A DNA stretch of 42,046 bases from Micromonospora sp. AMSO31t (GTDB taxonomy: Bacteria > Actinomycetota > Actinomycetes > Mycobacteriales > Micromonosporaceae), in NCBI RefSeq assembly GCF_008868175.1, contig NZ_WBKT01000042.1:1-42046 (forward strand), read 5' to 3'. The translations under genes were made by a program, and so were the position numbers. The notes under the pieces are model-generated. The model had not been told where the DNA came from, made no database searches, and saw nothing but the letters and a program-made list of their open reading frames with translations. Of this stretch, positions 41,368-42,046 are shown one piece after another (positions within the stretch are counted from its first letter, which is position 1; every line of letters begins with the position of its first letter).

Positions 41368-41757
41368 CGGTTCGGACCTTCCTGTCGACGCGTCCGGGGT
41401 GGCCGCGCGCACACGGCACCCCGTTCGGCCAACGTACCGGCCGTCGTGGTCCATTCCGTTACGGGCCGACTGATGATCACAATTCGGCGACGGCACGGTA
41501 TTGGCTCCTCCTCCCGGTCCGGGTGCGGGTCAGCCGAAAGGACGAGTTAGTCGATCAGTGGGCGGCCCCGGGGAGGCTGCGAAGTTCCTGCCCGGCGCGG
41601 TGCGACGCGCGCCACACCGGAGGTTTTCCCGGGTCGCGAGGTCCGTCACCGGCCGACCCGGGCCGGCGACGGCTGTCCGGTTCCGAGGGCGCAGACTGTG
41701 GCGAGGACCACCCGACGAGCCTGGGTGATCCCGGTTTGCCCTGTCTAGCCTCGTCGA
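41368..41757. other. 390-bp divergent intergenic region
   Basis: It holds the PAC2 leader and, at its right end, TAGCCT (41746-41751) 6 nt before ATG 41758, a leaderless-type promoter for the last gene. Inverted arms CCCGGGTCG (41628-41636) and CGACCCGGG (41654-41662) can form a hairpin. Small open frames here have no ribosome site. I looked for a c-di-AMP riboswitch, common before cell-wall hydrolase genes in actinobacteria, and could not support one. Confidence 0.4.
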
Positions 41758-42046
41758 ATGCGTGACGACGGCTCCCTCGACGACCAGTACGGCCTCGACG
41801 GCTCGGTTGACCGTTCGGACGATACCCCCTCGACCGATCAGTTGACCGCTTGCGCGGAGGCATCCACTTCCCGCGGTTTCCTGCGTACCCGCTTCAACGC
41901 CCTCGTGAACCCCCTCGCCGCCCGGCCGGGCCGGTCGAAGATGGCCATGGCCACCGGCGCGGTCTGCTGCCTCGGGCTGGTCGGCGGCTTCACCCAGATC
42001 GGCGCCCGCCCGGCCGGCGACCCCCCGAACCCGGCCGCCTCGGCCG
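41758..42046 (+). CDS. N-terminus of an exported or membrane protein (cut by the window end)
   Basis: The first 96 codons are present. An acidic cytoplasmic-type N-terminus (MRDDGSLDDQYGLDGSVDRSDD) is followed by a basic patch FLRTRFNALVNPLAARPGRSK, a single hydrophobic segment (MAMATGAVCCLGLVGGFTQIGA, about 61-82) and a Pro/Ala-rich stretch. This fits a signal anchor preceding an extracellular domain, which lies beyond the window. A cell-wall-acting enzyme is a guess only. Likely leaderless translation from ATG 41758. Confidence 0.75.
   Translation, partial: MRDDGSLDDQYGLDGSVDRSDDTPSTDQLTACAEASTSRGFLRTRFNALVNPLAARPGRSKMAMATGAVCCLGLVGGFTQIGARPAGDPPNPAASA

Noticed and set aside
41497..41757. 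c-di-AMP (ydaO-type) riboswitch upstream of the last gene
   Set aside because: I could not find the conserved core segments in the right order, and the promoter-like TAGCCT lies only 6 nt before the start codon.

Overview
The window looks like chromosomal DNA from a high-GC actinomycete, most likely Micromonosporaceae (Micromonospora or Salinispora-like). The grounds are very high GC with strong codon bias, GTG starts, four-base ATGA/GTGA overlaps between operon genes, leaderless-type promoters (TANNNT about 6-7 nt before a start codon), DmdR/IdeR-type iron boxes, and an actinobacterial sdhCAB operon. The genus is an inference; no rRNA or other marker lies in the window.

Layout. 91-2216: a zinc alcohol dehydrogenase and an overlapping short-chain dehydrogenase interrupted by an in-frame TAA. 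2315-5833: sdhCAB with a terminator, read away from a divergent LysR gene (5834-6763); two back-to-back promoters and a LysR-type box lie between them. 6760-10755: hrpA helicase. 10895-13591: a blasticidin-deaminase-like cytidine deaminase, a PhyH-type dioxygenase behind a promoter with a 12-bp palindrome, a YciI-like protein and a MerR regulator.

13650-29123 is the main accessory block, a hydroxamate (desferrioxamine-type) siderophore locus. It holds a four-gene ferric-siderophore ABC importer; a divergent pair made of a penicillin-acylase-like Ntn hydrolase without a signal peptide and a GNAT acyltransferase; a siderophore-interacting reductase with an AmpG/RhtX-like permease; and desABCD (lysine decarboxylase, cadaverine N-hydroxylase, acyltransferase, NIS synthetase) ending in a DHA2 exporter. 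Four iron-box-like sites sit at its three promoter regions, so it reads as one iron-repressed regulon.

29148-32988 is a manganese/oxidative-stress block: a histidine kinase translationally coupled to manganese catalase, a 64-aa membrane peptide and the Nramp transporter mntH, with the response regulator divergent. Next to the siderophore genes it suggests an iron-sparing arrangement. 33052-37200 holds an unrecognised protein, an orphan membrane-anchor tail, a Ski2-like helicase and trmB. 37324-38454 is an exported protein whose frame runs through a class F-type sortase, probably a frameshift or deletion. 38562-39023 is a compositionally different patch with a minimal GntR regulator, a heptamer array and a duplicated 15-mer. 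The window closes with a 67-aa Cys-motif protein, a close MhuD homologue (heme degradation), exonuclease III, a PAC2 protein and the start of an exported or membrane protein. No tRNA, rRNA, CRISPR array, transposase or integrase was seen.
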